A stretch of 64,000 nt of DNA from Bacilli bacterium (lineage in GTDB: Bacteria > Bacillota_I > Bacilli_A > RFN20 > CAG-288): positions 1,916,784-1,980,783 of the forward strand of contig JALCLG010000001.1 of assembly GCA_022647725.1 (NCBI GenBank), given 5' to 3'. Below are positions 45,376 to 55,032 of this stretch, piece after piece; the first letter of the stretch is position 1, and every line of letters starts with the position of its first letter. The notes beneath the pieces are model-generated. The model was not told the DNA's origin and ran no database searches. It saw nothing but the letters and a program-made list of their open reading frames with translations. The position numbers and the translations under genes were made by a program.

Positions 45376-47205
45376 TCAGCCTACCTCCTTTTCCAGTTCC
45401 TGCAATGCCACGATGTCATGGTAAAGCGGGCAGGAGACCAATAAGTCGTCATGCTTGCCCTGTCCGACCAGACGTCCTTGGTCAAAGACGAGGATCAGGT
45501 CGCTGTCTTCAATGGCCGAAATGCGGTGAGCGATGATGAAGGTCGTGATCTCATGGGAGGAGTCCTTGATGTTCTTGAGAATCACTTTTTCCGTCTCGGC
45601 ATCCACCGCGCTTAAGGAATCATCGAGGATGAGAACCTGCGGATCCTTATAGATGGCCCGGGCGATGCTGACCCGCTGACGCTGACCGCCGGAAAGGGTG
45701 GCACCGCGTTCGCCGACCACCGTATCATACTGATCCGGGAAGCTCATGATGTCCTCGTCAACGCCGGCAAAAGCGGCGGCTTTGCGGACTTTGACCATAT
45801 CGATGGGAGTCTTAGCGGCATCGCTGAAGGCAATGGACTCCTTGAGGGTGCCGGAAAAGAGGAAGGCATCCTGGGAGACATAGCCGATATGTTCCCGCAA
45901 GTCGGCCTTTTTCCAATAGTCGATATCGGTGCCATCGATGTAGAGCATCTTGTCTTTGACGGTATAGAGCTTCTGGAACAGCGAGACCAGCGTCGATTTG
46001 CCGCTGCCGGTCCTTCCGATGATGCCCACCGTCATCCCAGGGGTCACTTTGAAGGAGACGTCCTTCAAGGCCGGCTCGTTGCCGTCAGGATAGGTAAACC
46101 ACAGATGACTGGCTTCGATCTCGCCCTGAATCTCATCGTGAGAAATGCTGTCGGGCTTATCGACGATATCGGGCTTGGCGGAAAGAATGGTGCTGATCCG
46201 GGTGTAGGCACCCCGGGCCATCGAGATTTCGCTGATGAGAATGCCACCGGCAATCATCGGCCAGATGAGGGCATCGAAATAGCCGACGTAGGTGACGAGG
46301 TCGCCGCCTTTGACCATCGTCCCTAAGAAGAACGGATTGACTTCGACCATGGCATATAAAGCCAGGCCCAGAAGAATCATGTACATGACCGTGATGAAGA
46401 GGTTGATGCCGGCATCCAGCCAGGAGGAGTAATTGAGATAACGGTCATTCTTCTTTTCGGTATCCACGCAAAGACCCTTGAAGGCCTTCAGCCGGGCACC
46501 TTCCTTGAGGAAGGATTTGACGACGGAGAAGCCCTGCAAAGACTCTTCGGTATAGTCGCTTAAGGATTCAAAGGCATCGGAAGCGATCTTATACCGCTTG
46601 GATTCGCCTTTGCCGATCAGACCGCCGAAGACGACAAAGAGGATCATCGGCGCCCCGCAGCAGAGGGTCAACGGCCAGCTGATCTGGAACATATAGGTAA
46701 AGGACAAGGTTCCCAAGACCACCAGATCGGTCATGAAGATGAAGCCTTCGCTTAAGAGCTGCTTGATGCTTTGCAGATCCTCGGTGAAATAGCTGAGCAG
46801 ACCGCCCACCTTTTTATCCTTGTAGTAGTTCAAGGACATCGTCTGGATGTGACTGAACATATCCTTACGCAGATCCCGTTCGATGTTGCCGGCGACCTGG
46901 GCGGCAAAGAAACGCCAGCCCATCCGGCCGAAGACGATGACTAAGGCAATCACGGCGACACTGATTAGGGTCGTAGTGAAGTTCGCGCAATAAAACGGCA
47001 GGTTCAATGCCGTAAGAGCGTCGTTGGTCTGACCGCTCATAAAGGCTTGGCCCGTCGAAGCATCTTCCAAGACATCGACAAGGTTTCCGGCTATCCGAGG
47101 AAGGTAAAGCTGGATGATATCCACCAGGATATCAAAGACAAAGACGCCGAGAATGAAATACCAGTATTTCAGGTAATATTTATTGATGTATTTTCCAAAA
47201 ATCAT
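45376..47205 (-). CDS. ABC exporter half-transporter A (degenerate site type)
   Basis: This 609-residue partner has six membrane helices and an ATPase with Walker A GRTGSGKSTL, canonical LSGGQRQ and H-loop IAHRISAI. Its Walker B is LILDDSLSAVD, with Asp in place of the catalytic Glu. That is the mark of the degenerate nucleotide site in heterodimeric exporters. Its stop lies two bases from the start of subunit B. It is preceded by rimO 18 bases upstream. Confidence 0.9.
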   Translation of the reverse strand: MIFGKYINKYYLKYWYFILGVFVFDILVDIIQLYLPRIAGNLVDVLEDASTGQAFMSGQTNDALTALNLPFYCANFTTTLISVAVIALVIVFGRMGWRFFAAQVAGNIERDLRKDMFSHIQTMSLNYYKDKKVGGLLSYFTEDLQSIKQLLSEGFIFMTDLVVLGTLSFTYMFQISWPLTLCCGAPMILFVVFGGLIGKGESKRYKIASDAFESLSDYTEESLQGFSVVKSFLKEGARLKAFKGLCVDTEKKNDRYLNYSSWLDAGINLFITVMYMILLGLALYAMVEVNPFFLGTMVKGGDLVTYVGYFDALIWPMIAGGILISEISMARGAYTRISTILSAKPDIVDKPDSISHDEIQGEIEASHLWFTYPDGNEPALKDVSFKVTPGMTVGIIGRTGSGKSTLVSLFQKLYTVKDKMLYIDGTDIDYWKKADLREHIGYVSQDAFLFSGTLKESIAFSDAAKTPIDMVKVRKAAAFAGVDEDIMSFPDQYDTVVGERGATLSGGQRQRVSIARAIYKDPQVLILDDSLSAVDAETEKVILKNIKDSSHEITTFIIAHRISAIEDSDLILVFDQGRLVGQGKHDDLLVSCPLYHDIVALQELEKEVG

Positions 47206-47223
47206 GAGAACCTGCTGACGCGA

Positions 47224-48525
47224 TTAAGCCTTTCTTAAAACCTTGCTCACTTCGCCTTCCAGATCGTAGAAGAACGCATTGACGATCTTGGCTTCGACCA
47301 AATCGCCGGCTTCCAGAGGCTCCTTGCTGTAGAGGGTCAGTTTGCCGTCGATGTCATCTGGGGCATAAAGGTTGTTGACGCAGCTGTAGGTAAAGGTCTC
47401 CGGATCGTAATCCGTGATAAGACAGGTATAGGTCTTGCCGATCCGGGCTTTGTTCAGCTCGTAACTGACCTTCTTCTGTTCCTTCATCACCGCATTGTAG
47501 CGCTGTTTCATCACGCTCGGCGGCACCGGATCGGAAAGCTTGCTGCCCGGCGTCCCTTCCTCCGCGGAATACATGAAGCATCCTAAATGGTCGAACTTCA
47601 TGACTTTGATCATCTTCAAGAGCTCAGCAAAATCCTCTTCCGTCTCACCCGGGAATCCGACCATGACGGTCGTCCGGATGACGCTCTCCGGAACCCGCTT
47701 GCGGAAGGTATTAATCAAATCGATGATGTCTTGCTCACTGCCGCGCCGGCCCATCCGCCGGAGCATATGGTCGCTGAAATGCTGGACCGGAAGATCAAAA
47801 TACGGGGTAAGGTTAGAGTCGCTGGCAAACAGATCAATCAGACTTTCCGGCACTTCGTCCGGATAGAGGTACATCAGCTTGACGAAATCAAAGCCTTTGT
47901 GGGCCACAATCTCTTTGACCAGCGCCGTTAAGTCCGTGCCGATATCCTTGCCATACATGCTGGTATCTTGGGAGATGACGGTCAGTGAACGGACGCCTTC
48001 CTTCTCCAAATCCGCAATCTCGGTCTTAAGGGTGGCAAAGGGGACGGAAGTGAAGCGGCCGCGAATATAAGGGATGGCGCAGAAAGTGCAGAAGTTGTTG
48101 CAGCCATCGGAAATCCGAAGATAGGCTTCCCGCTTGGGGGAGATGAAGACCCGCTTGGTAGGGTCGATGGCACCGGAGAACTTTTTGTCTGTAAGGAGCG
48201 TCTGGAGCTTTTCGCCGAACTTCGGGTAATCGGAAAGCGGTATCCACAAAGCCACTTCCGGAATCTCTTTCTTCAGTTCGTCCAGATAGCGGGTTGCCAG
48301 ACAGCCAGTGACAATCACCGGTTTCCCATACGGAATCATTTCCAGAATCGCATCGATGGATTCCTTTTTGGCAGCATCGATGAAGCCACAGGTGTTGATG
48401 AGAATCATATCGGCCAAAGCCGGATCGCTGACCGTCTCAAAACCATTGGCCTTCAGATAGGCCAGGATTTCTTCCAAATCAACCTGATTCTTGGCGCAGC
48501 CAAGAGAGACAATGCCTACATTCAT
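47224..48525 (-). CDS. rimO: Ribosomal protein S12 methylthiotransferase RimO
   Basis: This 433-residue radical-SAM enzyme adds a methylthio group to Asp of ribosomal protein S12. The N-terminal UPF0004 part starts VGIVSLGCAKNQVDLE, typical of RimO, with Cys in NTCGFI and TGCLA. The radical SAM site is DGCNNFCTFCAIPYIRGRF. LQ-H-type PVQHFSDHMLRRMGRRG and a C-terminal TRAM domain follow. It differs from the MtaB at 25313 at every motif end. Confidence 0.93.
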   Translation of the reverse strand: MNVGIVSLGCAKNQVDLEEILAYLKANGFETVSDPALADMILINTCGFIDAAKKESIDAILEMIPYGKPVIVTGCLATRYLDELKKEIPEVALWIPLSDYPKFGEKLQTLLTDKKFSGAIDPTKRVFISPKREAYLRISDGCNNFCTFCAIPYIRGRFTSVPFATLKTEIADLEKEGVRSLTVISQDTSMYGKDIGTDLTALVKEIVAHKGFDFVKLMYLYPDEVPESLIDLFASDSNLTPYFDLPVQHFSDHMLRRMGRRGSEQDIIDLINTFRKRVPESVIRTTVMVGFPGETEEDFAELLKMIKVMKFDHLGCFMYSAEEGTPGSKLSDPVPPSVMKQRYNAVMKEQKKVSYELNKARIGKTYTCLITDYDPETFTYSCVNNLYAPDDIDGKLTLYSKEPLEAGDLVEAKIVNAFFYDLEGEVSKVLRKA

Positions 48526-48596
48526 GATGTCACCTCAGTGAAAACCAACTCACGACGTCTTATTTTAAGCGGAAGCCAATGATAAAGATAGGGGAC

Positions 48597-49616
48597 TCAA
48601 TCCTTTTTCGACGGTTTTTCTTCCGGTTTCGTGTCTTTGACGGTCGCCGAGGTATCGGTTTCCTCTTTGACGGGACGACCGGTGGCATCGTAATTGTCGG
48701 TGGCATGGATGGGTTTCGTGGGATCAATGAAGACCAGCTTGCGGAAGAAATTGGCGGCTTTGACGCGGACACCGGTCGTCTTCGGATGCGTCTTCAGATA
48801 GTCTTCGACAATCTCCGGCATGGCAGAGATGAACTTCTTTTTGGTCAGCTTCAGTTTCTCTTCCTGCTGTTCCTTGAACTCGGAGTAGTTGGCGACGATG
48901 CCGCTTTGCTGAGCAAAGGCCTGGATCTTGGAGAGCACGCCGATGGAGTGAATGAAATCAATCAAGAGGATGCCATAGACAACGCCGAAGAAGAAGATGG
49001 GAACAATCCGGACATAGCCGTTATCAATCCCGAGAGCCCAGGTGGCGACATTCTTGAGATTGTTGTAGACAAAGGGGTTGATGACATAGTAGTAAAGCAA
49101 AGCTAAGACATACCAGATAAGATCAAAGGTCGGACAGATGATACCCATGACGTTACCCCGCATGTTGGAGTAATCCCAAAGCTTTACTTTGAAGCCTCGG
49201 ACGAAGATAAGTCCGGCAATGAATTCAAGAAGAATCAGGCTAGTTCCGATGATAGCAATCGGAATCATATCACAGACGTTGGGACCCCAGGAAGACTGGG
49301 CATCATCGATGACGATACCGAACAGATCACCGCTGGGATTGAAGAAATGACAGCCTTGCGGCAGTGGGAAATAGACATCGAGAATCCAGCAGTAGGTAAA
49401 CATGATCATCAAGCCAAAGCCGTAAATCGGAAGCCACGGTCCCTTTAGGAAGCCGGGGTTGACCCAGCGGTGAGCGGTGAAGAAGCGGCGGAAAAGGACT
49501 TCGATGCCATAGCCGACCATCGATCCGGACAGGAACAGGAAAAGATAGAGAAGGAAGATCTGGCTTCCGTCCAATGTGGTCCCTTGAAAAACGGATGCAT
49601 AGAATAGGTTACTCAT
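48597..49616 (-). CDS. Putative ABC transporter permease, CmpB-like membrane protein
   Basis: This 339-residue protein has about five or six hydrophobic segments. The N-terminal part matches the ABC_trans_CmpB family pattern (LSGSMVGYGIEVLFRR, then GFLKGPWLPIYGFGLM). A second half is membrane (GNVMGIICPTFDLIWYVLAL), and a charged cytosolic tail of about 110 residues follows. Despite the family name no ABC partner adjoins. I chose the ATG at 49616 because GGAGG lies 7 bases before it. It diverges from fmt. Confidence 0.75.
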   Translation of the reverse strand: MSNLFYASVFQGTTLDGSQIFLLYLFLFLSGSMVGYGIEVLFRRFFTAHRWVNPGFLKGPWLPIYGFGLMIMFTYCWILDVYFPLPQGCHFFNPSGDLFGIVIDDAQSSWGPNVCDMIPIAIIGTSLILLEFIAGLIFVRGFKVKLWDYSNMRGNVMGIICPTFDLIWYVLALLYYYVINPFVYNNLKNVATWALGIDNGYVRIVPIFFFGVVYGILLIDFIHSIGVLSKIQAFAQQSGIVANYSEFKEQQEEKLKLTKKKFISAMPEIVEDYLKTHPKTTGVRVKAANFFRKLVFIDPTKPIHATDNYDATGRPVKEETDTSATVKDTKPEEKPSKKD

Positions 49617-49684
49617 CGTGTCCTCCAACGATAAGAATATGATAACATATTAGGGAAGAAAAGAAAGGGTAACGGAGGTCCATA

Positions 49685-50620
49685 ATGGCGCAGGATAAAC
49701 GAATTATTTTTCTCGGGACGCCGGAAATCTCAGCCGTTGTCTTAGAAGGTCTGGTCAAGGCGGGTTTCAACATTGTCGGTGTCGTTACCAAAGAAGACAA
49801 AATCCGCGGTCGGAACAACCAGGTGGAACCTTCGCCGGTCGCTTTGAAAGCCACCGAACTTGGGATTCCGGTCCACAAACCGCATAAGCTGAATCTTGAT
49901 TATCAGTTCCTGGTGGATAAAAAGCCGGATCTGCTTCTCACCTTTGCCTATGGTCAATTGATCTCGGATGCCATTCTGGCCCTGCCCACCTTCCGTCCGC
50001 TGAACCTTCATGCTTCCTTGCTGCCCAAGTACCGAGGCGCGGCTCCGATCCAGTATGCTCTCCGCAATGGAGATAAGGAGACCGGTGTTTCCCTGATGCA
50101 GATGGTCCATGACATGGATGCCGGGGATGTCTTTGCCGTGAAGAAGCTTCCCATTCTGGAATCTGATAACTATTCCCGCTTAGCCGATAAGCTGGCGTTG
50201 ACAGCCTTGGACCTTGCCAAAGAATCCTTGCCGCTTTTCTTTGCCAACAGGCTTGAGGGTATTCCGCAGAATGAAGCTAAGGCGACGTTCTGTCCTTCCA
50301 TCAAGAAGGAGGAGGAAAAGCTCCTCTTAGACCAGCCCGTGGATTCCTTCATCAATCAGGTCCGGAGCCTTTCCTATGTGCCGGGAGGCTATCTTTTGAA
50401 CGGCGAGGAGATCATCAAGATTTATTCCGCTCGCAAAGTCTCCGATGCCACGACCCTTCCGGTGGGTTCTCTCTTCCTCATTTCCAAGAAGCAGTTAGGT
50501 CTCCAGTTAGCCATCGGTCAGGTGGAAATCCTCGAACTTCAGCGTCCGGGAAAGAAACGGATGATGGCCTGTGATTTCCTTAATGGCGTCAAAGATGTTT
50601 CAACGATGGTTCTCCATTAA
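49685..50620 (+). CDS. fmt: Methionyl-tRNA formyltransferase
   Basis: This 311-residue enzyme formylates initiator Met-tRNA. The N-terminal domain has FLGTPEISAVVLEGL, and the catalytic Asn/His are in LNLHASLLPKYRGAAPIQ (about 106-120). The catalytic Asp is in MVHDMDAGD. A C-terminal OB-like domain follows. GGAGGT before the ATG at 49685 sets the start. The deformylase gene that often accompanies it is not in the window. Confidence 0.95.
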   Translation: MAQDKRIIFLGTPEISAVVLEGLVKAGFNIVGVVTKEDKIRGRNNQVEPSPVALKATELGIPVHKPHKLNLDYQFLVDKKPDLLLTFAYGQLISDAILALPTFRPLNLHASLLPKYRGAAPIQYALRNGDKETGVSLMQMVHDMDAGDVFAVKKLPILESDNYSRLADKLALTALDLAKESLPLFFANRLEGIPQNEAKATFCPSIKKEEEKLLLDQPVDSFINQVRSLSYVPGGYLLNGEEIIKIYSARKVSDATTLPVGSLFLISKKQLGLQLAIGQVEILELQRPGKKRMMACDFLNGVKDVSTMVLH

Positions 50621-50625
50621 TAGCT

Positions 50626-51093
50626 ATGAACAAAACCAATGTCATGCGTCTCTTGGACGCCCATAAGATTTCCTATACACCGCACGAATATGATCCGAAG
50701 GTGGCGGTGGCTGCCACCGAAGTGGCTGCTGTTCTGAAGGAACCCGTCAGCAAGGTTTTCAAGACCTTGGTCACGGTGGGAAAGAGCAAAGAGCATTATG
50801 TCTTTGTGATCCCGGCCGACAAGGAACTCAATCTGAAGAAGGCGGCCTTGGCTTCCGGCGAAAAGAACATCGAAATGATCCCGCAGAAGGATCTGCTCCC
50901 CTTGACCGGCTATATCCATGGCGGTTGCTCTCCTATCGGGCAGAAGAAAGCTTTCCCGACCTTTGTCGATGATTCCGCTTTAGGGCAGACAACTTTCTTC
51001 ATTTCCGGCGGGAAGATTGGGTTACAGGTCGAGCTGAAGCCGGAAGATCTGAAGGCGCTGATTGGCTGTGACTTCGTGTCGTTGGTCGATTAA
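50626..51093 (+). CDS. ybaK: Cys-tRNA(Pro)/Cys-tRNA deacylase YbaK/EbsC family
   Basis: This 155-residue protein hydrolyses mischarged aminoacyl-tRNA. Family landmarks are KTNVMRLLDAHKISY at the start, PVSKVFKTLVTVGKS with the conserved Lys, IPADKELNLKKAALA, and GGCSPIGQKK with the active-site loop. Its ATG lies 6 bases after the fmt stop, in one operon. GAACA-type spacing offers no strong ribosome site, so coupling to fmt is likely. Confidence 0.9.
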   Translation: MNKTNVMRLLDAHKISYTPHEYDPKVAVAATEVAAVLKEPVSKVFKTLVTVGKSKEHYVFVIPADKELNLKKAALASGEKNIEMIPQKDLLPLTGYIHGGCSPIGQKKAFPTFVDDSALGQTTFFISGGKIGLQVELKPEDLKALIGCDFVSLVD

Positions 51094-51112
51094 CATAAAG
51101 GAGCAAGAGGGT

Positions 51113-52021
51113 ATGAAAATCTATGAGCATTCCCGCATTATCTTAGGGATGATGCGGCTCAATCCGGTGACGCCGGAAGACCTGGAGAAGGTCATCCGGG
51201 GCTGTCTGGATCTAGGAATCGATTACTTCGATACCAGCGATGTCTATTGCCGGCATCAGGCCGAAGCCAAGTTAGGGGCTGTCCTGGAACATAGTCCGGA
51301 ATTACGAAGCAAGATGTTCCTCCAGTCCAAGGTCGGCATCCTCAAGGAAGAGGGTCTTCCGATGTACTACGATCTCAGCTATCAGCACATCATCGAAGGT
51401 GTCAATGCCAGTCTTTCCCGGCTGCACACCACCTATCTGGACTGTCTTTTGCTGCACCGGCCGGATATCTTCATGGACAGCAAGGAAGTGGCCAAAGCCG
51501 TCAATCAGCTCGTCAAAGAAGGCAAGATCCGTCATTTCGGTGTCTCCAACGAAGATGCCAGCACCATCGACTACCTGCAGTCCGAGCTCAGCCTGCCGAT
51601 TGAGATCGATCAGCTGCAGTGTGGGTTAGGTCAGGCGGCCCTTTTAAGCGGACCGGTCAATGCCAATAACCCTAATCAGGTCCCGTGGAGTCAGGACGGG
51701 CTTTATTTCTACCTGAAACGGAAGGATATGGCCCTGCAGTGCTGGTCGCCGTTCATCTATAAGTTCTTCCAAGGATCGATCTTCACTGTTCCGGAGATGA
51801 AGCCGGTGCAGGATAAGCTGGCGGTTTTAGCAGAAAAGTATCATTCCACTCCCAGCGGCATCGCCACCAGCTTCTTAACCAGCCTTTCACCGACCGTCCA
51901 GGTGCTTTCCGGCAGCATGAACCTCGAGCACATCAAGGAAAGCGTCGAGGGTGCCAAGATCACGCTGAGCCGACCCGACTGGTACGATCTTTATGCCGCC
52001 AGCGGCAATCTGGTCCCGTAG
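51113..52021 (+). CDS. Aldo/keto reductase family oxidoreductase
   Basis: This 302-residue TIM-barrel protein opens with SRIILGMMRLNPVTPEDL and carries DLGIDYFDTSDVYC, where Asp/Tyr of the catalytic tetrad lie. The Lys is in LQSKVGILK and the His in LLLHRPD. IRHFGVSNEDASTI follows. The substrate is unknown. I chose the ATG at 51113 because AAAGGAG is 8 bases before it. It precedes a glucosidase gene, with which it is probably co-transcribed. Confidence 0.85.
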   Translation: MKIYEHSRIILGMMRLNPVTPEDLEKVIRGCLDLGIDYFDTSDVYCRHQAEAKLGAVLEHSPELRSKMFLQSKVGILKEEGLPMYYDLSYQHIIEGVNASLSRLHTTYLDCLLLHRPDIFMDSKEVAKAVNQLVKEGKIRHFGVSNEDASTIDYLQSELSLPIEIDQLQCGLGQAALLSGPVNANNPNQVPWSQDGLYFYLKRKDMALQCWSPFIYKFFQGSIFTVPEMKPVQDKLAVLAEKYHSTPSGIATSFLTSLSPTVQVLSGSMNLEHIKESVEGAKITLSRPDWYDLYAASGNLVP

Positions 52022-52048
52022 TTTGGGTAACATCCTGAGGAGGATCTT

Positions 52049-53602
52049 ATGTCAGCATCACCGTCGTGGCTTGAAAAAGCCGTTTTCTACGAGATTTATC
52101 CGCAGACGTTCTTTGACTACAACAACGATGGCATCGGCGATCTTTATGGTGTTCTGGCTAAGCTGGACTATGTCCAAAGCTTAGGCTTCAATGCCATCTG
52201 GCTGAACCCCTGCTTTGAGTCGACTTTCTTTGATGCCGGCTATGATGTCTCCGATTACCGGAAAGTAGCCAAGCGGTATGGCGGCAACAAGGCTTTGACG
52301 GCCTTGATCGAAGCCTGCCATCATCGGGGCATCCATCTTTTCCTTGATCTCGTCCCCGGTCATACCTCCTTAGAACATCCGTGGTTCAAGGCTTCCAGCC
52401 AAGGCACGGCCAACGCGTACTCGGACCGCTACATCTGGTGCCATGATTATTTCAATGTCGACCGCGACTTCCGGTGGGTGGGCGGCTTCACCCAGCGCGA
52501 AGGCGGCGTCTTGGTGAACTTCTTCTCCATCCAGCCGGCGCTGAACTATGGTTTCTATGAGATCAAACATCCAGAGTATGAGGAGCCGATCACCGGCAAC
52601 GGTCCGCAAGGGACCATCCATGCCATCGAGGATGTCATCCGTTTCTGGCTGGATCAGGGCATTGACGGCTTCCGGGTCGATATGGCCGGCTGGCTGGTGA
52701 AACGGGATCCGGATTCCTTAGGCACTCAGGCCGTCTGGCAGGAGATCTTCAAGGATATCCGTCCCCAGTATCCGGAGGCGGCCTTTGTCAGCGAATGGAA
52801 CTGCCCTAAACGGTCGATGCCGTCAGGCTTCGACATGGATTTCCTGCTGCAGGATCAGTTCACGGCGTTCAATAACAAGCTGACCCGGGATGACCACCCT
52901 TACTTCCGTTTCGATGAGGACCAGGCCTCCTTAGAAGGTTATCTTGCCGACGTGAAGACCCAGCTGGGTTTTGCTGCCGCTAACGGCCATTATGTCTCCT
53001 TGATCAGCGGTAACCATGATACCAAACGGATCAGCAGCTGGCTGAAACCTCAGGAACTGGCTTTCTATTATGTCTATATGCTGACGATGCCGAGCGTTCC
53101 TTTCTTCTATTATGGGGATGAGCTCGGTCTTCCTTATGAAGAGAACCTGCTTTCAGTGGAAGGCGGGTATTACCGGACCGGAACAAGGCGCCCGATGCCC
53201 TGGGACTTAGCTAAGCCCAATGCCGGCTTCAGCAAGAATCCCAATGTCTATATCCCGGTCGGCAAATTGCCGCAGGGGATGTCCGTCAAGGATCAGCAGG
53301 ATGATCCTCATTCCCTCTTAGCCTTCCTGAAAGCCATGCTGGCCTTCAAGAAGGAGCATCCGGCGCTCGATAACGATGCCAGCATCGCTTTCCAGCCGGT
53401 CGGTCCGGGTCAGTCCGTCTTAGCCTATCTCCGCCAAAAGGACAACGAAAAGCTCTTCATTGCCTTCAATCCGTCTGCCCTAGCCCGCGAAGTCGTCCTG
53501 CCTTCGATGGGGACGGTCCTTAAGAAGCAAGGCGATGTCTTAGTCACCGAGACCGTCTTAAGGCTCTATCCGCATTCGTTTGCGATCCTGTCTCTGGCGT
53601 AG
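52049..53602 (+). CDS. GH13 family alpha-glucosidase (oligo-1,6-glucosidase type)
   Basis: This 517-residue cytosolic protein (no signal peptide) starts with VFYEIYPQTFFDYNNDGIGD. The GH13 catalytic triad is visible: nucleophile Asp in DGFRVDMAGW (about 210), acid/base Glu in FVSEWN (about 249), Asp in ISGNHDT (about 326). HxxxDLVPGH is the conserved region I. It hydrolyses alpha-glucosides taken up from outside. Branch specificity cannot be set by eye. TGAGGAGG precedes the ATG. Confidence 0.9.
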   Translation: MSASPSWLEKAVFYEIYPQTFFDYNNDGIGDLYGVLAKLDYVQSLGFNAIWLNPCFESTFFDAGYDVSDYRKVAKRYGGNKALTALIEACHHRGIHLFLDLVPGHTSLEHPWFKASSQGTANAYSDRYIWCHDYFNVDRDFRWVGGFTQREGGVLVNFFSIQPALNYGFYEIKHPEYEEPITGNGPQGTIHAIEDVIRFWLDQGIDGFRVDMAGWLVKRDPDSLGTQAVWQEIFKDIRPQYPEAAFVSEWNCPKRSMPSGFDMDFLLQDQFTAFNNKLTRDDHPYFRFDEDQASLEGYLADVKTQLGFAAANGHYVSLISGNHDTKRISSWLKPQELAFYYVYMLTMPSVPFFYYGDELGLPYEENLLSVEGGYYRTGTRRPMPWDLAKPNAGFSKNPNVYIPVGKLPQGMSVKDQQDDPHSLLAFLKAMLAFKKEHPALDNDASIAFQPVGPGQSVLAYLRQKDNEKLFIAFNPSALAREVVLPSMGTVLKKQGDVLVTETVLRLYPHSFAILSLA

Positions 53603-53604
53603 GT

Positions 53605-53838
53605 CTACTTGAACCAGAACGGATAGTCGTTGATGATGATGAAGATGATATCAAGAATCCAAAGAACGAAGCCGCCGAAGAAGATCCAGAGAATGCCCAG
53701 CACGATCTGCAGAACGCTGTTGGCTTTGATGCCCTTCAGGATTCTCTAGATAGCCCAAGACCAATCCAGAGGTCCCAAGCAGAGAATGATCTTCAGCCAT
53801 TTCGGATTCTTCTCCATCCAACTGATATACTCATCCAT
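53605..53838 (-). pseudogene. Small two-helix membrane protein with an in-frame amber codon
   Basis: Seventy-seven codons from ATG at 53838 (GGAGG upstream) read MDEYISWMEKNPKWLK, then LDWSWAI, TAG at codon 31 (53748-53746), and RILKGIKANSVLQ through WIFFGGFVLWILDIIFII to a TAG stop. The frame stays clearly coding on both sides. One base change from TAT or TAC (Tyr) gives the stop. The family is not named. Recoding is unlikely, because TAG ends intact genes. Confidence 0.55.
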
Positions 53839-53896
53839 GGTATGATTTACCTCCGGAAATAATCTAGCACTTTAAACACAAAATGCAAAGACGATT

Positions 53897-53926
53897 AAAA
53901 AACGGGAATCGGCTGGGATTCCCGTT
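53897..53926 (-). terminator. Terminator of fba
   Basis: On the minus strand ACGGGAATC pairs with GATTCCCGT around a short loop, and a T tract (53901-53897) follows. Confidence 0.8.
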
Positions 53927-53938
53927 TCTGTGTCTTTT

Positions 53939-54832
53939 CTACTTGAAGAATTCGTCGGCCTTGCCGACCGAGCCGAAGAGGGTGATCTTCTCCTTGACCT
54001 TGGCCTTGATGGCATCATAGCCGGGCTTCAGAAGTTTGCGAGGATCATAGCCTTTTTCAAGGTTTTCAGCGGTCGGATCAGCCTTACCGGCCTTGCAGTA
54101 GTCAATGGTGGCCTGGGCAAAGACGAGCTGGCAATCGGTATTGACGTTGATCTTGGAAATGCCTTCCTTGATGGCACCTTTGATCTGATCATCCGGAATG
54201 CCGGTGCCGCCATGGAGAACGAGCGGAATGTTATTGGTGGCCGCATTGATCTCGGCTAAGCGATCGAGGTGCAGACCTTTCCAGTTGGCCGGATAGATGC
54301 CGTGAATGTTGCCGATGCCGGCAGCCAGGAAATCAATGCCTAAGCCAGCGATGACCTGGCATTCATGGACATCCGCGACTTCGCCATCCGCGGTGACGCC
54401 GTCTTCGGTTCCGCCGATGGCACCGACCTCAGCCTCAATGGACAAGCCATTGTCGTGAGCGAGATTGACGAGTTCCTTGGTCTTGGCAATATTCTCTTCA
54501 AACGGTAAGGAGGAACCATCGAACATGATGGAGGTGAAGCCAGCGGCGACGCAGGCCTTGGCGGCATCATAGGTGCCGTGATCCAAATGTAAAGCGACCG
54601 GAACCGTAATGCCTAAGCTCTCATCCATGGCCTTGACCATCATGGCGACGGTCTTGAAGCCTGTCATATACTTACCGGCACCGACCGAGACGCCTAAGAT
54701 GACCGGAGCATTGAGTTCCTGAGCCGTGGTAAGGACAGCCTTGGTCCACTCTAAGTTATTGATATTGAAGTGACCGACAGCATAATGACCCGCCTTGGCA
54801 AGACGTAACATCCGTGTGGCATTTACTAACAT
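53939..54832 (-). CDS. fba: Class II fructose-bisphosphate aldolase
   Basis: This 297-residue metalloenzyme of glycolysis splits fructose 1,6-bisphosphate. It starts MLVNATRMLRLAKAGHYAVG, with GHFNINNLEW for phosphate binding. The catalytic Asp and zinc His are in ALHLDHGTYD, LHGGTGIPDDQIK follows, and INVNTDCQL is near the C terminus. Length is normal for the class. AGAGAGG precedes the ATG. Confidence 0.94.
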   Translation of the reverse strand: MLVNATRMLRLAKAGHYAVGHFNINNLEWTKAVLTTAQELNAPVILGVSVGAGKYMTGFKTVAMMVKAMDESLGITVPVALHLDHGTYDAAKACVAAGFTSIMFDGSSLPFEENIAKTKELVNLAHDNGLSIEAEVGAIGGTEDGVTADGEVADVHECQVIAGLGIDFLAAGIGNIHGIYPANWKGLHLDRLAEINAATNNIPLVLHGGTGIPDDQIKGAIKEGISKINVNTDCQLVFAQATIDYCKAGKADPTAENLEKGYDPRKLLKPGYDAIKAKVKEKITLFGSVGKADEFFK

Positions 54833-54862
54833 TGGGATAAACCTCTCTTTCTATCGTTACTA

Positions 54863-54891
54863 TTCTACTAAGATTCGTGTCAAGTGGCAAT
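54863..54891 (-). promoter_or_regulatory. Promoter of fba
   Basis: On the minus strand TTGCCA (54891-54886), a 17-base spacer and TAGAAT (54868-54863), about 30 bases before the start codon at 54832. Confidence 0.6.
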
Positions 54892-55032
54892 TAATTTAAG
54901 CTTTTGGGGAAACTCAATGAGCGTTTCTTAGGCATTTCTTCTAGGCTTTTAAGAAAGCTACGCAACTGTTTGCCAAATTGAAAAATTTTTTTCTTTCTAC
55001 CCTTTTCGGATATTCCTTGATAGAATAGTAAT

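Noticed and set aside
53746..53748. TAG recoded as an amino acid
   Set aside because: TAG is the normal stop of hpt, the MscS gene and the glucosidase; a point change is simpler.
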